Positions 61,828 to 64,000 of a stretch of DNA of 64,000 bases are shown one piece after another. Both the position numbers and the translations under genes were made by a program. Numbering within the stretch: the first letter of the stretch is position 1; each line of letters begins with the position of its first letter. The stretch spans positions 992,001-1,056,000 of the forward strand of contig NZ_CP041387.1 in assembly GCF_007005445.1 (NCBI RefSeq), read 5' to 3'. The notes under the pieces are model-generated. The model saw nothing but the letters and a program-made list of their open reading frames with translations, had not been told where the DNA came from and did not search any database. This DNA comes from Rhodopseudomonas palustris (GTDB lineage: Bacteria; Pseudomonadota; Alphaproteobacteria; Rhizobiales; Xanthobacteraceae).

Positions 61828-62682
61828 ATGCCGAACCAGATCGTCACGCAGCGTGATGCGATCCGCTACACCGCGGGCCGGGTGGCGGTCGCGGCCGGGA
61901 TTACGGCGATCGTCACCCTCGTCTTTCTGATCTCCGATCTAGGCACCGACTGGAGCGCGACCGTCGAAGTCGGCGCAGTTGTGAAGGCGTCGTTGCTGGT
62001 CGCGCTCGGCGTCTCCACGACGCTGTCCGGCGCGATGGCGTATCGGTCGGCGCGGCTGATGCAGCAACTGACCTCGACCCGCGCCGAGCTGGTGCGGATG
62101 TCCCGTACCGACACGCTGACCGGGTTGCTCAATCGCCGCGGTTTCGACGAGGCCGCTGCGACATTGCTGGGGCGGGCGAGTTTCACCGGCCAGCCTGTCG
62201 TTGCGCTGATGTGCGACCTCGACCGCTTCAAGGCGATCAACGATCACTACGGCCACACGATCGGCGACCGCGTGCTCGCCGAGATCGGCGGCATTCTGCG
62301 TGACTTCGCTGCGCCGCGCGGCATGCTGATCGCCCGTCACGGCGGTGAGGAATTCGCCGGACTGATCGTCGGCGTCAGCGACGAGCAGGCGAACGACTAC
62401 GCGCTGGAGCTGTGCCGGCGGTGCGCAACCGAGGTGGCGTGCGACGGCCGCCGGGTTGCGGTGACGATGAGCTTCGGCCTCGCTACCTATGGCGGCGGCG
62501 ACCTGTCGTCGCTGATGCGCCGCGCCGATCTGGCGCTGTATCGTGCCAAGGATCTCGGGCGGAATTGCGTCGTGCAGCTCGACGCCTGCGCGACCTTACC
62601 CACCGCGTCGGCGGAACCGTCAGGCGGGATGCGAGAAGCCGAGATAGCTGGCGACCACCGCCTCGTTGCGGGCGACCTCTGA
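61828..62682 (+). CDS. membrane-bound GGDEF diguanylate cyclase
   Basis: This 284-residue protein has two hydrophobic segments (about residues 15-37 and 52-70) and then a GGDEF domain from about 90 to 255: RTDTLTGLLNRRGFDEAA, CDLDRFKAINDHYGHTIGD and the catalytic RHGGEEFAG. It should make cyclic di-GMP from two GTP. The inhibitory RxxD site before the GGEEF motif is not seen. The last 63 bases overlap the 3' end of the convergent ABC ATPase gene. A TTG three bases upstream is an alternative start. Confidence 0.9.
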   Translation: MPNQIVTQRDAIRYTAGRVAVAAGITAIVTLVFLISDLGTDWSATVEVGAVVKASLLVALGVSTTLSGAMAYRSARLMQQLTSTRAELVRMSRTDTLTGLLNRRGFDEAAATLLGRASFTGQPVVALMCDLDRFKAINDHYGHTIGDRVLAEIGGILRDFAAPRGMLIARHGGEEFAGLIVGVSDEQANDYALELCRRCATEVACDGRRVAVTMSFGLATYGGGDLSSLMRRADLALYRAKDLGRNCVVQLDACATLPTASAEPSGGMREAEIAGDHRLVAGDL

Positions 62683-63339
62683 GGCCGGCCCGTCGAGAAC
62701 GAACTCGCCGAGCTCCATCACATAGGCGCGGTCGGCGATTGCGAGCGCGGCCTTTGCGTTCTGCTCCACCAGCAGCACCGATACGCCGGCTTCGCGCAGT
62801 TCGCCGACGATGCGGAAGATGTCGGCAACGATGATCGGGGCGAGGCCGAGGCTCGGCTCGTCGAGCATCAGCAGCTTCGGCGCGCCCATCAGCGCGCGGC
62901 CCATCGCCAGCATCTGCTGCTCGCCGCCGGAGAGTGTGCCGGCGAGCTGCTTGCGCCGCTCCTTGAGTCGCGGAAACAGGTTGTAGACGCGTTCCTGCGA
63001 TTGCGCCGCCACCGGCTTGGCGATCCGGAAGGCGCCGAGCTCGAGATTGTCCTCGACCGTCATGGTGGCGAACAGCTCGCGATGCTCGGGCACCAGCGAG
63101 AGGCCGCTCGCGACGCGGTCCTCGATGTCGAGCCGCGCGACGTCGATGCCGTCGAAAGTGATGCGGCCCTTCAGCGGCAGCACGCCCATCGCGGCGCTGA
63201 GCAGGGTGGTCTTGCCGGCGCCGTTGGCGCCGACCACGGTGACGATCTCGCGCGTCCGCACCTCGAGCGACACGTTTCGCACCGCTTCGACCTTGCCATA
63301 GGATACCGAGACGCCGGATACCGAAAGCAAAGCGGTCAT
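62620..63339 (-). CDS. ABC transporter ATP-binding protein (LivF family), cou transporter
   Basis: This 239-residue ATPase has Walker A GANGAGKTT, the signature LSGGEQQMLAMGRAL, Walker B LLMLDEPSLGLAP and VPEHRELFATMTVEDNL of the LivF group. By position it is part of the cou ABC transporter with CouP. Its start overlaps the next upstream gene (LivG type) by ATGA. Its end overlaps the GGDEF gene. Confidence 0.92.
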   Translation of the reverse strand: MTALLSVSGVSVSYGKVEAVRNVSLEVRTREIVTVVGANGAGKTTLLSAAMGVLPLKGRITFDGIDVARLDIEDRVASGLSLVPEHRELFATMTVEDNLELGAFRIAKPVAAQSQERVYNLFPRLKERRKQLAGTLSGGEQQMLAMGRALMGAPKLLMLDEPSLGLAPIIVADIFRIVGELREAGVSVLLVEQNAKAALAIADRAYVMELGEFVLDGPASEVARNEAVVASYLGFSHPA

Positions 63340-64000
63340 GCCAGCGCTCCGAGATAGGCCTTGATCACGTCCGGATTGGTCTTGATCGCGTCGGGCGTGC
63401 CTTCTGCGATCCTTGTACCGAAGTCGAGCACGACGATGCGGTCGGCGAGGTCCATCACGAAGCCCATGTCGTGCTCGACCAGCAGCACCGACATGCCGCT
63501 GTCCTTGAGCTGGCGCAGCAGCGCTGCGAGCCGCTGTTTCTCCATGTGGCGCAGGCCGGCGGCCGGTTCGTCGAGCAGCAGCAGCTCGGGATCGGCGCAC
63601 AGCGCACGCGCGATCTCGACGATGCGCTGCTGGCCGAGCGACAGGCTGCCTGCGAGCTGATCGATCTCGGCGCCGAGACCGACGCGCTCGATCTGCCGCG
63701 CGGCCTCGGCGAGCAGCTTGGCCTCGTCGCCGCGATCGAACCGTAGCATGCTGGTGATCGCGCCGGAGCGGCCGCGCAGATGCGCGCCGATCGCGACGTT
63801 CTCCAGCACGGTCATGTCCGGCACCAGCTTGACGTGCTGGAAGGTGCGGGCGATGCCGAGCTTCACCACTTCCTGCGGCGGGGTGTTGTCGACCGGCTTG
63901 CCGTGCACTTCGATCCGGCCGCCGGTGGTGGTGAGGATGCCGGTGATCAGGTTGAAGGTGGTCGACTTGCCCGCGCCGTTGGGGCCGATCAGCGCGACGA
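63336..64000 (-). CDS. ABC transporter ATP-binding protein (LivG family), partial at right edge
   Basis: This frame runs from beyond the right edge to a stop at 63336, 221 codons visible. Walker [10 protein letters not shown] lies at the edge, followed by the LivG-type ARTFQHVKLVPDMTVLENVAIG, LSLGQQRIVEIARAL, Walker B LLLLDEPAAGL and the switch VLLVEHDMGFV. It pairs with the LivF-type protein as the motor of the hydroxycinnamate ABC transporter. Start and first residues lie outside the window. Confidence 0.92.
   Translation of the reverse strand, partial: VALIGPNGAGKSTTFNLITGILTTTGGRIEVHGKPVDNTPPQEVVKLGIARTFQHVKLVPDMTVLENVAIGAHLRGRSGAITSMLRFDRGDEAKLLAEAARQIERVGLGAEIDQLAGSLSLGQQRIVEIARALCADPELLLLDEPAAGLRHMEKQRLAALLRQLKDSGMSVLLVEHDMGFVMDLADRIVVLDFGTRIAEGTPDAIKTNPDVIKAYLGALA

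Overview
The window is high-GC alphaproteobacterial chromosome, almost certainly Rhodopseudomonas palustris or a close Bradyrhizobiaceae relative. The evidence is a dense array of acyl-CoA and aromatic-acid catabolism genes, several LIV-type (branched-chain amino acid family) ABC transporters, many short dispersed palindromes of the types common in these genomes, and a right end that matches the known R. palustris p-coumarate locus (tarPQM, couA, couB, couP and ABC subunits). I see no rRNA, tRNA, CRISPR array, transposase, prophage or replication origin.

Layout. 1-11.5 kb holds mixed housekeeping and accessory genes: a fatty acid desaturase, an alpha/beta-hydrolase-OsmC fusion, an amidase, an SbmA/BacA-like permease, a GH1 beta-glucosidase, an SDR, a solute-binding protein, a D-malate/tartrate dehydrogenase and a membrane protein with a basic tail. 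11.6-20.5 kb is a predicted uptake and catabolism cluster. It has a D-2-hydroxyacid dehydrogenase, an M20 amidohydrolase and a LysR regulator divergent from a six-gene operon (DUF1445 protein, binding protein, two permeases, two ATPases). The intervening promoter carries a perfect 20-bp palindrome. A small type II toxin-antitoxin pair follows at 20.56-21.02 kb.

21-34.7 kb is a large acyl-CoA region: a thiolase-like protein without the usual catalytic residues, SDRs, three crotonase-family proteins, an APH-like kinase, a DUF6285 protein, an acyl-CoA dehydrogenase and two AMP-forming acyl-CoA synthetases. The kinase, DUF6285 protein and dehydrogenase together resemble LvaA, LvaB and LvaC of the levulinate / 4-hydroxyacyl-CoA pathway. 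This is the most interesting metabolic prediction here.

34.7-45.8 kb holds a hybrid histidine kinase, a YeiH-type exporter with a LysR gene, a proline-tailed membrane protein, phosphoenolpyruvate carboxylase, an SMR efflux protein and a BON/coiled-coil/OmpA envelope protein. 46.0-48.6 kb is an SDR-thiolase-DUF35 operon. It is followed by an amidase-DUF2848 operon behind an IclR-type palindrome, and then a PaaI-type thioesterase.

51.8-64 kb is the hydroxycinnamate region. It has pobA (4-hydroxybenzoate 3-hydroxylase), the TRAP transporter tarPQM, a DUF3237 gene, couA and couB, a thioesterase, the binding protein couP, a convergent GGDEF gene and two ABC ATPases, the last cut by the window edge. 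The same near-palindrome, GTTATR-N3-TATAAC, lies in front of both tarP and couA, so transport and ring-side-chain degradation are probably co-regulated, most likely by the MarR-type repressor CouR encoded beyond the edge. Palindromic repeats sit inside several operons, notably between binding-protein and permease genes in two different transporter operons.
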